Assembly: GCA_002383375.1 (NCBI GenBank)
Contig: DFYR01000015.1
Location: 24,559-40,116, forward strand
DNA length: 15,558 nt
Direction of reading: 5' to 3'
Source: Spirochaetaceae bacterium UBA4077
GTDB taxonomy: Bacteria > Spirochaetota > Spirochaetia > Treponematales > Rectinemataceae
This document shows, one piece after another, positions 1 through 7,445 of this stretch; positions within the stretch are counted from its first letter, which is position 1, and every line of letters starts with the position of its first letter. The translations under genes were made by a program, and so were the position numbers. Under the pieces are notes generated by a model, which did no database searches, was not told where the DNA came from, and saw only the letters and a program-made list of their open reading frames with translations.

Positions 1-235
1 CTTCGGCGAAATCGGCCTGGGATTTTACTGGCTGTAGCAGGAGTGTAACTCTGCAGTCCCGCAATCGCGCGGCTTTTTCCACGGCACGAGCAATCAACTC
101 CTGCTCTGTGTCGGGGTTGGATATTATAAGCAGGGTTTCATTTGCCCGCAGACCCAGACATTCCTCCACAGCGATCTCTGCCGCCCTGGAAAGATCGATC
201 CCCGTCGGCGATTCGGCTGCCATGGTTTTGGTCAT
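1..235 (-). CDS. M29-like aminopeptidase, N-terminal part (runs off the window)
   Basis: An open frame enters from the left edge and gives 78 N-terminal codons without a stop. After a short polar start (MTKTMAAESPTG) it reads DLSRAAEIAVEECLGLRANE, then a hydrophobic strand LLIISN, an acidic turn, a helix and VTLLLQP. This alternation matches the N-terminal Rossmann-like half of COG2309/M29-type metallo-aminopeptidases, which open with a helix ending in 'CLG' and a 'GE-hydrophobic' strand. The metal ligands lie in the missing C-terminal part, so activity cannot be judged. The start at 235 overlaps the tsaD stop as ATGA, with a weak GGAAG-like ribosome site inside the end of tsaD. A second ATG at 223 has none. 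The ATGA junction suggests translational coupling to tsaD. The family call rests on a short segment, so it is tentative. Confidence 0.5.
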   Translation of the reverse strand, partial: MTKTMAAESPTGIDLSRAAEIAVEECLGLRANETLLIISNPDTEQELIARAVEKAARLRDCRVTLLLQPVKSQADFAE

Positions 236-1257
236 TTTTTCTGGGCTTCCAGACTGCGCTTGTACGAGGGAATCCGCGATTGCGGGGCCAGGTCCAGTCC
301 GTCCGATTCGCCCCGCCTGAAGTAGTGGTAGGCGATCCCCGCTACCATGGCTCCATTGTCGCCACAGAGATCGAGGGGAGGAAATCGCACATCCAGGTCG
401 CTTCTCGCCGCAAGGCTTCTGCGGAGGTAGGTATTCGCCGCAACTCCGCCCCCGGCCACAATCCTGCGGATTCCAGTATCCGCGGAAGCCTTGAGGAGCT
501 TGGCCAGAAGTAAATCAATCGCGGCTTTTCTGAAGGATGCTGCGATGTTTTCAGGGCTGCTCTCAGCCCCAGGCCGCCTGAAGCTATCCAGGTGATGGAT
601 CACAGCGGTCTTTAGGCCGGAATAGGAGAGATCGTAGCGGTGCTCCCCCTTGTGCAGGGATGGAGGAGTAAACCTAAAGGCATCGGGATCTCCCTTTTCG
701 GCCAGCTCGTCGATCGCCCTGCCTCCGGGATAGCCGAAGCCGTAGTGGGTTGCCACCTTGTCGAAGGCTTCTCCCACCGCATCGTCTATGGTCGTTCCGA
801 GAATTTCAATCGTATGGAAGTCCAGGGCCTTGCAGATTATCGAGTGTCCGCCCGAGACCAACAGGCCTAAAAAAGGGTATTCCACGGGCGAGGAAAGTTG
901 GGGTGCGTAGAGATGGGCGAGCATGTGGTTTATGCCCTTGAAGGGCTTTCCTAGTGCGAAGGCCATGGCTTTAGCGAAGGAGAGCCCTACCGCCAGTGAA
1001 CCAATGAGGCCGGGTTGGGCTGTCGCGGCTATGCCGTCCAGCGCTCCAGTCTCGATGTCTGCCTCCAACAGCGCCTGCCTTACTATCTGTTCGATCCAGC
1101 GTACATGGGCGCGGCTGGCGATCTCGGGAACGACACCCTGATATTGTTCATGCAAGGGAATCTGGGTAGCGATACTATTGGAGCGTATCCGCTTTCCGTC
1201 CTCGACGACTGCGGCTGAGCACTCGTCGCAGGAGGATTCAATCCCCAATACCAACAT
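232..1257 (-). CDS. tsaD: tRNA N6-adenosine threonylcarbamoyltransferase TsaD
   Basis: TsaD (Kae1/YgjD/Gcp family) transfers the threonylcarbamoyl group from TC-AMP to A37 of ANN-decoding tRNAs, working with TsaB and TsaE in the cytoplasm. The 341-residue product has the family's usual length and all its landmarks: GIESSCDE (5-12), the metal histidines in NHMLAH (H111, H115), SGGH (135-138), TIDDAVGEAFDK (156-167), the GGGVAAN nucleotide loop (269-275) and the C-terminal metal aspartate in CGDNGAM (D300). The ATG is preceded by GGGAG at good spacing and lies inside the last 20 bases of the deacetylase gene. The 3' end overlaps the next gene as ATGA. It therefore sits in the middle of a compact minus-strand unit behind the sigma factor. 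tsaB and tsaE are not in the window. Confidence 0.97.
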   Translation of the reverse strand: MLVLGIESSCDECSAAVVEDGKRIRSNSIATQIPLHEQYQGVVPEIASRAHVRWIEQIVRQALLEADIETGALDGIAATAQPGLIGSLAVGLSFAKAMAFALGKPFKGINHMLAHLYAPQLSSPVEYPFLGLLVSGGHSIICKALDFHTIEILGTTIDDAVGEAFDKVATHYGFGYPGGRAIDELAEKGDPDAFRFTPPSLHKGEHRYDLSYSGLKTAVIHHLDSFRRPGAESSPENIAASFRKAAIDLLLAKLLKASADTGIRRIVAGGGVAANTYLRRSLAARSDLDVRFPPLDLCGDNGAMVAGIAYHYFRRGESDGLDLAPQSRIPSYKRSLEAQKK

Positions 1258-2377
1258 CGACTTCTCCCGTGGTGCTCTTTATCATGTAGTGGGAAATCGT
1301 CGAGAGGGAGTAGCCTTCATCAACCAGCTGGGGATAGATGTCCATGAGGGTCTGGGCAAGCTCGGCCGACCAGACGTGCCCAATCATGACCGCCGCGCCC
1401 TGGTCCCTTGCCGTCTTTTTGCCCTCTTCGAGCGCGTGGAGAATGGATTGTCTGTCGCCTGAGTTGTCCAAGAACACATCGCGCTCCCAATACGGTATTT
1501 CCATCTCCCGGCAGAGCACTGCGGTGGCGGTGCCGGAGGAGGTGAGTGAATCAAGATAATAGATGCCACGCTTTTTGGCAATATCGAGGACAGTGCGCAT
1601 GAGTTTTGGATCCCGGGTCAGCGCCGAGCCCATGTGGTTGTTCAATCCTGCGTTTCCGGGAAGGGCTTCGAGGTTCTCCGTAAGCAATGCAGAAGCCTCC
1701 TGGGCGGACATGTCCAGGTTTATTGACTTTGGCCCCGTGTCTGCGCCTCCCAAGGCCTGCATGGGCTGGTGGAGGATCAATTCCTTTCCCGTTGCTACAA
1801 TGCGTTCGGCCGATTCCCTTGAGTAACCCAAACCAGGCAGAACGGCAAGGGTGAGAGGGAAGGGAAGCTTTAAAAAGGGTTCTAGTTGCTCGATATTATG
1901 TCCAGCATCGTCTATCACGATGATCAGTGTGGGCGAGACTGCCGCTGGTGCTCCATCCCGTCTCAGGGCTATGGGAAAGGGAAGTGCCCGTTCGCCTTCA
2001 TATTCGGGCAGTAAACCGGGAAGGTCCCGGCCTTGATCGGACTTCGCTGCCTGTTTTCCAGTCTCTTTCCCTGCAGGGATTCCTGTCCTGGTTCCCGTCG
2101 AAGCTCCCTTTAGCCCCTGAGACTCGGCCGAAGCTCCTCCTGTACCAGGGAGCAGGTCTTCGTAGCCCTCCGGTATTTCTATGTGATATTCCGGAAGCCC
2201 ATAGGGCCAGAGGGTGGTGGCGCTGGGTTTTTCGGCCTTTTCCCTTGTGCCTGCTCTTATGCTGATGATGATAACGACGATCGAGGCGAGGATCGCGAAC
2301 AAGGCAGCGAGCAGGCGTAACCGGTCGATGCTCAGCCGAAAGACGAGTCTTTTTTTAGACGGTTTTTTTGAGGCCAC
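1238..2377 (-). CDS. Membrane-anchored divergent polysaccharide deacetylase (COG2861 family)
   Basis: The 379-residue protein has a basic N-terminus, one membrane segment (about 19-40), a low-complexity Gly/Thr/Lys-rich linker (about 75-120) and a C-terminal divergent polysaccharide deacetylase (YibQ/DUF610) domain from about 148. Landmarks are IDDAGHN (155-161), LTLAVLPG (176-183), HQPMQA (203-208), NNHMGS (246-251), YYLDS (273-277) and MIGH (331-334). The paired aspartates and histidines fit the metal site of the NodB-like fold. Such proteins are anchored in the inner membrane with the catalytic domain in the periplasm; the substrate of this family is not settled. The start is GTG, since an upstream ATG meets a stop after two codons, and there is no clear ribosome site. 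The gene begins 98 bases after the sigma factor stop and overlaps tsaD by 20 bases. Confidence 0.85.
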   Translation of the reverse strand: MASKKPSKKRLVFRLSIDRLRLLAALFAILASIVVIIISIRAGTREKAEKPSATTLWPYGLPEYHIEIPEGYEDLLPGTGGASAESQGLKGASTGTRTGIPAGKETGKQAAKSDQGRDLPGLLPEYEGERALPFPIALRRDGAPAAVSPTLIIVIDDAGHNIEQLEPFLKLPFPLTLAVLPGLGYSRESAERIVATGKELILHQPMQALGGADTGPKSINLDMSAQEASALLTENLEALPGNAGLNNHMGSALTRDPKLMRTVLDIAKKRGIYYLDSLTSSGTATAVLCREMEIPYWERDVFLDNSGDRQSILHALEEGKKTARDQGAAVMIGHVWSAELAQTLMDIYPQLVDEGYSLSTISHYMIKSTTGEVDVGIGD

Positions 2378-2417
2378 TATGCCATACTATCGGCAGGAAA
2401 TGTCTTGGGCAATAAGG

Positions 2418-2431
2418 CCCGAAGCTTCGGG
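2418..2431. repeat. Perfect 14-base palindrome between sigma factor and deacetylase genes
   Basis: CCCGAAGCTTCGGG is a perfect palindrome in the 98-base gap between two minus-strand genes. As RNA it can form a 5-bp stem with an AGCT tetraloop. No T-run follows on either strand, so it is not a standard terminator. It could be an operator, an RNA processing or stability hairpin, or chance. Confidence 0.4.
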
Positions 2432-2475
2432 TTACGCTACTTGTGTGCCCCTTTGCCGCTTCGGACCTGGCTCCC

Positions 2476-3309
2476 TTAGGCAGTCATGTAGAGATAGCCC
2501 TTGGATGCTTCGGCACGGAGCCGCTGGAGAGCACGTTTTTCAATATGCCGCACAGTCTCGGGAGAAAGTCCCATCCTGCTGCCCATGCGCTTGAGGGACT
2601 GGCGCTTGCGCCCTCCCAGTTCAAAGCGATGGTTGATCACGAAGCGCTCCCTTTCCTTGAGCACTGACAACAGGCGCGAAGTCTGCTCCCCGGCAATCGT
2701 CTGGTCAAAGAGGGTTTCGGGCGCATAGGTGTAGTCCTCGTAAAGATCGAGAATGGAAAAGCTGTCCTGTTCCGCCTTTGCTTCGAAGCCGGAGATCCGT
2801 TCGGCGAACACCAGGGTGTCGTTGAGCTTTTTTTCCGAAATGCCCAGTTTTTCTGATATTTCGCTTGTGCTGGGCTGGCGTTGGAGCGTTTGGCTCAAGA
2901 TACTCTTTTCGGCTTGAACCTTTCGTATAAGCTCTTCCTTGCGGTGGGGAAGGCGTATAGCCCTGCCCGTATTGACCAGGGAGCGGCCGATAGCCTGGCG
3001 AATCCACCATGCCGCGTAGGTGGAGAACTTTACCTTCCTGGCGCCGTCAAATTTTTCGGCGGCCTTCATGAGACCGATGTTGCCTTCCTGGATCAGGTCG
3101 ATCAGAGAAAGGGAGGGGTTCCACATGGAACGGGCGATCCGCACGACCAGGCGCAGATTTGCCTCGATCAAACGCTTGCGCGCAGCCTCATCGCCCTGGG
3201 AGATCTTTCTGGAGAGGATCTCCTCCTCTTCCCGGTTCAAAAGGCTGATAGACTTGATCGACTTGAAATAACTGGCTAGCGATTCATCATTGGCGGTCAA
3301 GTGTTGCAT
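2476..3309 (-). CDS. Alternative RNA polymerase sigma factor, sigma-70 family group 2 (RpoS/RpoD-like)
   Basis: This 277-residue sigma factor lacks region 1.1 and begins with a short region 1.2 (DESLASYFKSI, 8-18). Region 2 is intact: NLRLVVRIAR (51-60), the core-binding stretch LIDLIQEGNIGLM (69-81) and the -10 recognition helix KFSTYAAWWIRQAIGRS (94-110). Region 3 covers about 119-200. Region 4.2 carries the -35 recognition helix-turn-helix SLKRMGSRMGLSPETVRHIE (238-257), then KRALQRLR. The WWIRQAI motif marks it as group 1/2 rather than FliA-like or ECF, and its size is close to Borrelia RpoS and well below a housekeeping RpoD. ATG follows GAGGAG with a 6-base gap. A near-perfect sigma-54 promoter lies just upstream, and the deacetylase and tsaD follow on the same strand. 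Which regulon it serves cannot be seen here. Confidence 0.93.
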   Translation of the reverse strand: MQHLTANDESLASYFKSIKSISLLNREEEEILSRKISQGDEAARKRLIEANLRLVVRIARSMWNPSLSLIDLIQEGNIGLMKAAEKFDGARKVKFSTYAAWWIRQAIGRSLVNTGRAIRLPHRKEELIRKVQAEKSILSQTLQRQPSTSEISEKLGISEKKLNDTLVFAERISGFEAKAEQDSFSILDLYEDYTYAPETLFDQTIAGEQTSRLLSVLKERERFVINHRFELGGRKRQSLKRMGSRMGLSPETVRHIEKRALQRLRAEASKGYLYMTA

Positions 3310-3332
3310 GGCATACTCCTCGCCACCATATC

Positions 3333-3349
3333 TGCAAAGGGAGTGCCAA
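3333..3349 (-). promoter_or_regulatory. Sigma-54 (RpoN) -24/-12 promoter of the sigma factor gene
   Basis: On the minus strand the site reads TTGGCACT-CCCT-TTGCA. The established sigma-54 consensus is TGGCACG-N4-TTGCW; 11 of these 12 positions match, and the invariant GG and GC are exactly 10 bases apart. The predicted start of transcription, about 12 bases past the GC, is near 3322. That is directly in front of the GAGGAG ribosome site (3316-3321) and about 13 bases from the ATG. An AT-rich tract (about 3352-3415) lies immediately upstream. Confidence 0.8.
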
Positions 3350-3351
3350 CT

Positions 3352-3415
3352 TTGTACTATTAAAGTGATAATTAATAATACTATATATTATATATAAATA
3401 TAAAAATTTTATGAC
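3352..3415. promoter_or_regulatory. AT-rich tract upstream of the sigma-54 promoter
   Basis: A run of almost pure A/T (TAATAATACTATATATTATA and flanks) lies between the sigma-54 site and the terminator of the M23 gene, in an otherwise G+C-rich region. Sigma-54 promoters usually need DNA bending between the promoter and upstream activator sites. This tract is placed for such a role, but no defined activator-binding repeat was recognised in it. Confidence 0.35.
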
Positions 3416-3459
3416 TGGAGCGATTCTTAGCTGCGCTGGGTGGAGCAGAAATTCTATAC

Positions 3460-3492
3460 AAAAAGATACAGCGCCATAAGCGGCACTGTATC
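3460..3492 (-). terminator. Rho-independent terminator of the M23 peptidase gene
   Basis: In minus-strand RNA, GATACAG pairs with CTGTATC (7 bp), then a G-U wobble and 3 more G-C pairs close a 6-base loop, followed directly by five U residues. The wobble would be a C-A mismatch in plus-strand RNA, so the structure is built for minus-strand transcription. It lies 22 bases past the M23 stop codon and isolates that gene from the sigma-54 promoter. Confidence 0.9.
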
Positions 3493-3513
3493 CTATTTTA
3501 TACAGAGGAAGCT

Positions 3514-4962
3514 TTATTTAATGTATTTTATCGGATCCAGGGCTTGTCCATTCTTGAAGAGGCTGAAGTGGAGGTGGGGTCCGGTGCTCTGCCCAGTGTT
3601 GCCAGAGAGACCGATCAGAGAACCCTTGTCGATATAGCTGCCTTCCTTGACGCTGATTTTGCTCAGATGGGCATAGAGGGACTGATATCCAGAGTCATGC
3701 TTGACAATGATGTAATTGCCGAAAACGGAGTTGTACCCTGTATCGGCAATCCTGCCGTCGCTGACTGACCTGACGCTGGTGCCCACCTTGACGACAATAT
3801 CGATGGCGGAGTGGAAAGTCCGCAGGCTTGTAAAGGGATTGGAGCGGTAACCGAAGGGCGATGAGATCGGGCCTCTGGCAGGCCACTGGAACTGCATGCC
3901 GTAGAATTGCCTAAGACTGGCCGAGGAAAGGCGGGCGTTGGGGATAAATAGGCTCTGTCCGACAGCGATGGTGCTAGAGGAAAGATCGTTGGCGTCCACG
4001 ATACGAGTCATGTCGATGGCGTAGGTCTTTGAGAGGCTCGAAAGGCTTTCTCCTCTTCTGACCTTGTGGCTTACCCCGTCCATATTAGGGATTCGAAGCT
4101 TGAGGCCGGACCTGATGGAGGATGCGCTCTGCAGATTGTTTACCGAAATGATCGTGTCCTGCCTGAGGCCGAAACGCTTGGCGATTTTCTCAAGACTGTC
4201 CCCGCTGCGGACAGTGTAGGAGTTTATTTTAACCGCCAGCGGAATGGGTGGCAGACCGGCGGAAGAAAGGTTTTCCTTGTCGAGACCTTCTGGGGCAATA
4301 TAGGCCATGAGAAGCGCCTGAGCCGATTCTTCGTCGGGCAGGATCAGGCCAGATGCACTGACGGGAAACTGGGAAGCGCTGATTAAAGCGGCGGCGCCGG
4401 CGGTGAGGACGATGGAGCTTATGAGTATGATAGGTAGAATCTTTCGCACCTGGGAGAGGCGCAGAAATGAGAGGAGCGAGGCAAGCCGCGCCGAGAGGGG
4501 GAGGTGGGGGCGGACAGCCGCCGGCGCCGCCGCTGCTTCGGGCATTGCCTGCACTTCCGCTTCCGCCGCGCCGAAGGCAAGGCCGGCGGACTCCACTACA
4601 AGGGGAGTCTCCAGCCTTTGGCTCTTTTTCTGGGCAGAGTCGCGTTTTCGGGATATGATGAATGCGGCCAGAGCCTTTGGCGCCGCGCTTATATATGCGG
4701 CAAAGGATGAAGCGAGCTTTTCAGTGCTTTTCCCGACGCTCGCTAGAGCGCCCCGGGCTGTCTCGCTGACATAGGAATGGAATTTGGTTCCCTGCTTCCG
4801 TGCCGAGACAAGGCGCTGGGCGCGGGGTTTTGCAAAGGTTTTACGGCGTTTAGGGCTCGCCGAGAGCGTGGTGCCGTCCAATATGGTGACAAAGGGTTTT
4901 GGCCTTGACAGCGAAGATGCTTCGCCACCCCAATACCCGGCGGTTTTGTTCTCGATTTCCAT
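3514..4962 (-). CDS. LysM-domain M23 metallopeptidase (peptidoglycan endopeptidase), membrane-anchored
   Basis: The 482-residue protein has a long basic, Ala-rich N-terminal region (1-170), one membrane segment (about 174-196), two LysM repeats (about 248-292 and 298-341; YTVRSGDSLEKIAKRFG and HKVRRGESLSSLSKTY) and a C-terminal M23/LytM domain (about 358-480). Zinc ligands H384 and D388 (FHSAID), catalytic H432 (YAHLS) and GPHLHF with H463 and H465 are all present, so it should be active against peptide cross-links. The usual Gly in the HxGxD motif is Ala. LysM binds glycan strands, which places the enzyme in the periplasm. ATG at 4962 is the only start in frame after an upstream stop; its ribosome site is weak. 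The long cytoplasmic tail before the membrane segment is unusual for simple LytM proteins. It diverges from lepB and ends in a strong terminator. Confidence 0.95.
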   Translation of the reverse strand: MEIENKTAGYWGGEASSLSRPKPFVTILDGTTLSASPKRRKTFAKPRAQRLVSARKQGTKFHSYVSETARGALASVGKSTEKLASSFAAYISAAPKALAAFIISRKRDSAQKKSQRLETPLVVESAGLAFGAAEAEVQAMPEAAAAPAAVRPHLPLSARLASLLSFLRLSQVRKILPIILISSIVLTAGAAALISASQFPVSASGLILPDEESAQALLMAYIAPEGLDKENLSSAGLPPIPLAVKINSYTVRSGDSLEKIAKRFGLRQDTIISVNNLQSASSIRSGLKLRIPNMDGVSHKVRRGESLSSLSKTYAIDMTRIVDANDLSSSTIAVGQSLFIPNARLSSASLRQFYGMQFQWPARGPISSPFGYRSNPFTSLRTFHSAIDIVVKVGTSVRSVSDGRIADTGYNSVFGNYIIVKHDSGYQSLYAHLSKISVKEGSYIDKGSLIGLSGNTGQSTGPHLHFSLFKNGQALDPIKYIK

Positions 4963-5056
4963 AGGTCTTTCGAATATCGGCCGCTTTTATCCGATATATT
5001 ATCCATAAGATGCGGAAGGCCAGGGTAAAACCCCTTGCTTAGGGAGGAACGTAGCG
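4963..5056. promoter_or_regulatory. Divergent intergenic region between the M23 gene and lepB
   Basis: These 94 bases must hold promoters for both divergent genes. There is an AT-rich core (4986-5009) with TATATT and, on the other strand, GATAAT as possible -10 elements. No convincing -35 element sits at the right distance on either strand, and there is no sigma-54 site. The strong ribosome site AGGGAGG (5041-5047) precedes the GTG of lepB. Confidence 0.35.
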
Positions 5057-5509
5057 GTGAGTCGACAGGTCAGGAAAGGAGGTTCCTCGCTTAAGCTGGG
5101 GCGGATCATAATCACTGTCATCGCCTTTCTCTTGCTGGCGAGAACCTTTATCGCCGATCTGGCTGTCGTACAGGGCAGGTCCATGCTGCCCGGGCTTAAA
5201 GATGCCGACCTAGTCCTCGTTTTTAAGGCTGCCTATGGACTTAAGAATCCTTGGGGCGGATATTTCCTACGCTGGTCGGAGCCCCGGGAAAGGCAGCTGG
5301 TCGCAGCGATCAGGCCGGATTCGGCTGCCGTGTTTATAAAACGAGTCGATTCGGTGGTCATTCTCGGAAACCCAGCATCCGCCGGCGGCGTCGAGAAAGC
5401 GTTCTTCCTCTTGGGGGACAATAAATACGAGTCCATTGACTCAAGGGACTTTGGACCGGTGCCGATGAACAATATACTGGGCAGGGTTTTTCGCTTGCCT
5501 GGATTCTAG
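5057..5509 (+). CDS. lepB: Signal peptidase I (S26 family), short form
   Basis: Type I signal peptidase cleaves signal peptides from exported preproteins at the outer face of the inner membrane with a Ser/Lys dyad. The 150-residue protein has one N-terminal membrane anchor (about 15-35), box B with the nucleophile (GRSMLPG, S42), box D with the general base (FIKRVDS, K95) and box E (LLGDNKYESIDSRDFGPVP, 118-136). The VILGN segment before box E is present but the region is compact, so the protein is about the minimum size for the family and resembles Gram-positive SipS-type enzymes more than E. coli LepB. The start is GTG with AGGGAGG upstream; no ATG fits. It begins the lepB-ftsI-HD cluster, 26 bases before the penicillin-binding protein. 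Confidence 0.92.
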   Translation: MSRQVRKGGSSLKLGRIIITVIAFLLLARTFIADLAVVQGRSMLPGLKDADLVLVFKAAYGLKNPWGGYFLRWSEPRERQLVAAIRPDSAAVFIKRVDSVVILGNPASAGGVEKAFFLLGDNKYESIDSRDFGPVPMNNILGRVFRLPGF

Positions 5510-5535
5510 GCCTTTGCCGATCGCATGGACAACGA

Positions 5536-7437
5536 ATGAGGATGTTGAAATTTCGTCTTGGCTCGGCTATGGCGCTGCTGGGGATAATCGCGGCGCTGAT
5601 CTTCGCCCGCTATGCCCAGCTCGCTTTCGCTTCCTCATCCACAGCCCTGGGAGAAGCATCCCTTGAGGGCGAGCGGGGCAGGATCGTGGATAGAAACGGG
5701 CTGACCCTGGCCATGGATGTGCCGAAATACGACATTTCGGTATGGAAGCCTTCAGCCGATAGAGCTGCCTTCGAATCGGAAATCCCCGAACTGGCTAAGC
5801 TTTCGGGGATGCCCGCCGATTCCATACGCGCCCGTTTCAAGGACGGAAACCAGAATTTCTTCTACCTCGCCAGAAGGCTTTCGGCCGACAAGGCTACTGC
5901 CCTGATCAGTGCAAAAAAACAGGGAAAATTCAAGGGAGTGCAGGTTGAGGAAATCTCCGGGAGGCTCTATCCAGAGGGAAGATTGGCCTCCCATCTCATC
6001 GGCTTTACCGGAGAGGGGAATGTCGGCCTGGACGGAATTGAAGTAAAGTATGATGCAGAGCTCAAGCCAAAACCCAGGCGGGCTGAAGACGGAACCGGCC
6101 GCCTGGCCGATCCTTCGATAAAACTGCCCCAAGGGGACAGGATATCCTTGAGCATCGAAGCGAATCTGCAACACATGATCGAGGATATCCTCCAGGACAC
6201 GGTCAAGGCCAACGGGGCTGAAGCAGCCTTGGCCATCGCCATGGACGTACATTCGGGCGAGCTGCTCTGCTATGCCGCTGAACCCGGTTTCGATCCAAAT
6301 AATTACTCTGCCTACGACGCCGAGACGAGGAGGGACCTGCTCTCTCTCTATTCCTACGAACCAGGATCGGTATTCAAGCTGTTCAGCATGGCTTCCATAC
6401 TGGACATGGGAGCCATCACTCCCAATACCATATTCAACTGCGATGGCGCATATAGAAAAACCCTGCCCAGCGGTGAGAAAATCGTCATCAAAGACCTGGG
6501 TGTCTATGGAAAGCAAAACCTGGCGGGCGTCCTAGCCCTCTCGAGCAATGCGGGAGTGGGCTATGCATCGGACAGGGTAACAGAGCAGGATCTGTACCAG
6601 CGGCTCATATCTTTTGGCTTCGGAGCGAGGACCGGGGTAGGCTTGTCGGGAGAAAGCCCCGGTTCGCTGCGGGAACCGGAAGAATGGTCGGGCCGGAGCA
6701 AACCCACCATTGCCATAGGCCAGGAGGTTATGGTTACGGCGCTGCAGATGATCAGCGCTGCCGCGGCCATAGCCAACGGCGGTCTTTTGCTCAAGCCCAC
6801 GACGATCACCCGCATCGAAAGCGCCGACGGCGAGCTTCTGTTTCAGCATGAACCCCAGGTGCTGCGCAGGGTGGTTTCCGAAGCCAGCGCCAGGGCGATT
6901 CTCGATGCCATGGAGCATACTGCCTCCCTGCAGGGAACCGGCTGGAGGGCCAAGGTGCCCGATATTCGCATGGCGGTAAAAACCGGCACCGCCCAGATGA
7001 TCGACCCTAAAACGAGGGCTTACTCGGATACTGATTACATCGCCAGCACGCTGGGCATCTTCCCCGCCGACAAACCCAGGATCGCTCTCTACATAGTGAT
7101 CATCAAACCGCGGGGAGCTTCGTATCTCGGCGGCCAGATAGCCGCCCCGGTGCTCAGGCAGGCAGCCGAGGCAGTATTGTCGACCTTGGATATCGAACGG
7201 GACAAAATTCCTGTCCTGGTGCACGACGGAACGCTGCGCCTGCCTGCCGAGAAGGAAGCATCGGTCGGCGATACGATGCCCGACCTGACAGGCTATTCCA
7301 AGCGCTCTCTTCTGCCGCTACTCGAACGCGAGGACCTGCGGGTTTCCATAAGCGGCGACGGGTATGTTGTCTCCCAGCAGCCGGCTCCAGGCGCCAGGAT
7401 CAGCGAGGGAAGTAAAATTATATTGCGACTCAAGTGA
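5536..7437 (+). CDS. ftsI: Class B penicillin-binding protein (FtsI/PBP2-type transpeptidase) with C-terminal PASTA domain
   Basis: This D,D-transpeptidase cross-links peptidoglycan, most likely septal. The 633-residue protein has an N-terminal membrane anchor (about 8-32), a PBP dimerisation domain starting at GERGRIVDRNG (45-55), and a transpeptidase domain with all three active-site motifs: SVFK (278-281, nucleophile S278), SSN (336-338) and KTGT (482-485). It ends in a single PASTA domain (about 576-633; MPDLTGYSKRSLLPLLER and QQPAPGARISEGSKI). PASTA domains bind uncross-linked muropeptides or tune partner binding in PBP2x-like proteins. The start at 5536 has a weak ribosome site; an in-frame ATG two codons later is also possible. 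The gene lies 26 bases after lepB, outside any mra/mur cluster visible here, so whether it is FtsI or an elongation PBP2 is inferred from the PASTA domain. Confidence 0.92.
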   Translation: MRMLKFRLGSAMALLGIIAALIFARYAQLAFASSSTALGEASLEGERGRIVDRNGLTLAMDVPKYDISVWKPSADRAAFESEIPELAKLSGMPADSIRARFKDGNQNFFYLARRLSADKATALISAKKQGKFKGVQVEEISGRLYPEGRLASHLIGFTGEGNVGLDGIEVKYDAELKPKPRRAEDGTGRLADPSIKLPQGDRISLSIEANLQHMIEDILQDTVKANGAEAALAIAMDVHSGELLCYAAEPGFDPNNYSAYDAETRRDLLSLYSYEPGSVFKLFSMASILDMGAITPNTIFNCDGAYRKTLPSGEKIVIKDLGVYGKQNLAGVLALSSNAGVGYASDRVTEQDLYQRLISFGFGARTGVGLSGESPGSLREPEEWSGRSKPTIAIGQEVMVTALQMISAAAAIANGGLLLKPTTITRIESADGELLFQHEPQVLRRVVSEASARAILDAMEHTASLQGTGWRAKVPDIRMAVKTGTAQMIDPKTRAYSDTDYIASTLGIFPADKPRIALYIVIIKPRGASYLGGQIAAPVLRQAAEAVLSTLDIERDKIPVLVHDGTLRLPAEKEASVGDTMPDLTGYSKRSLLPLLEREDLRVSISGDGYVVSQQPAPGARISEGSKIILRLK

Positions 7438-7445
7438 GGTGTTCG

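Noticed and set aside
2435..2451. GG-N10-GC element (GGGGCACA-CAAG-TAGCG) upstream of the deacetylase gene, a possible sigma-54 site
   Set aside because: Only 8 of 12 consensus positions match and the -12 element is TAGC. GG-N10-GC is frequent by chance, and the palindrome at 2418-2431 would overlap the predicted start.
5752..6516. Long minus-strand open frames antisense to ftsI, and similar long antisense frames in tsaD, the YeiH gene and the HD gene
   Set aside because: They lie fully within well-supported genes, give low-complexity or Arg/Pro/Ser-rich products without domains, and lack ribosome sites. This is normal for G+C-rich coding sequence.
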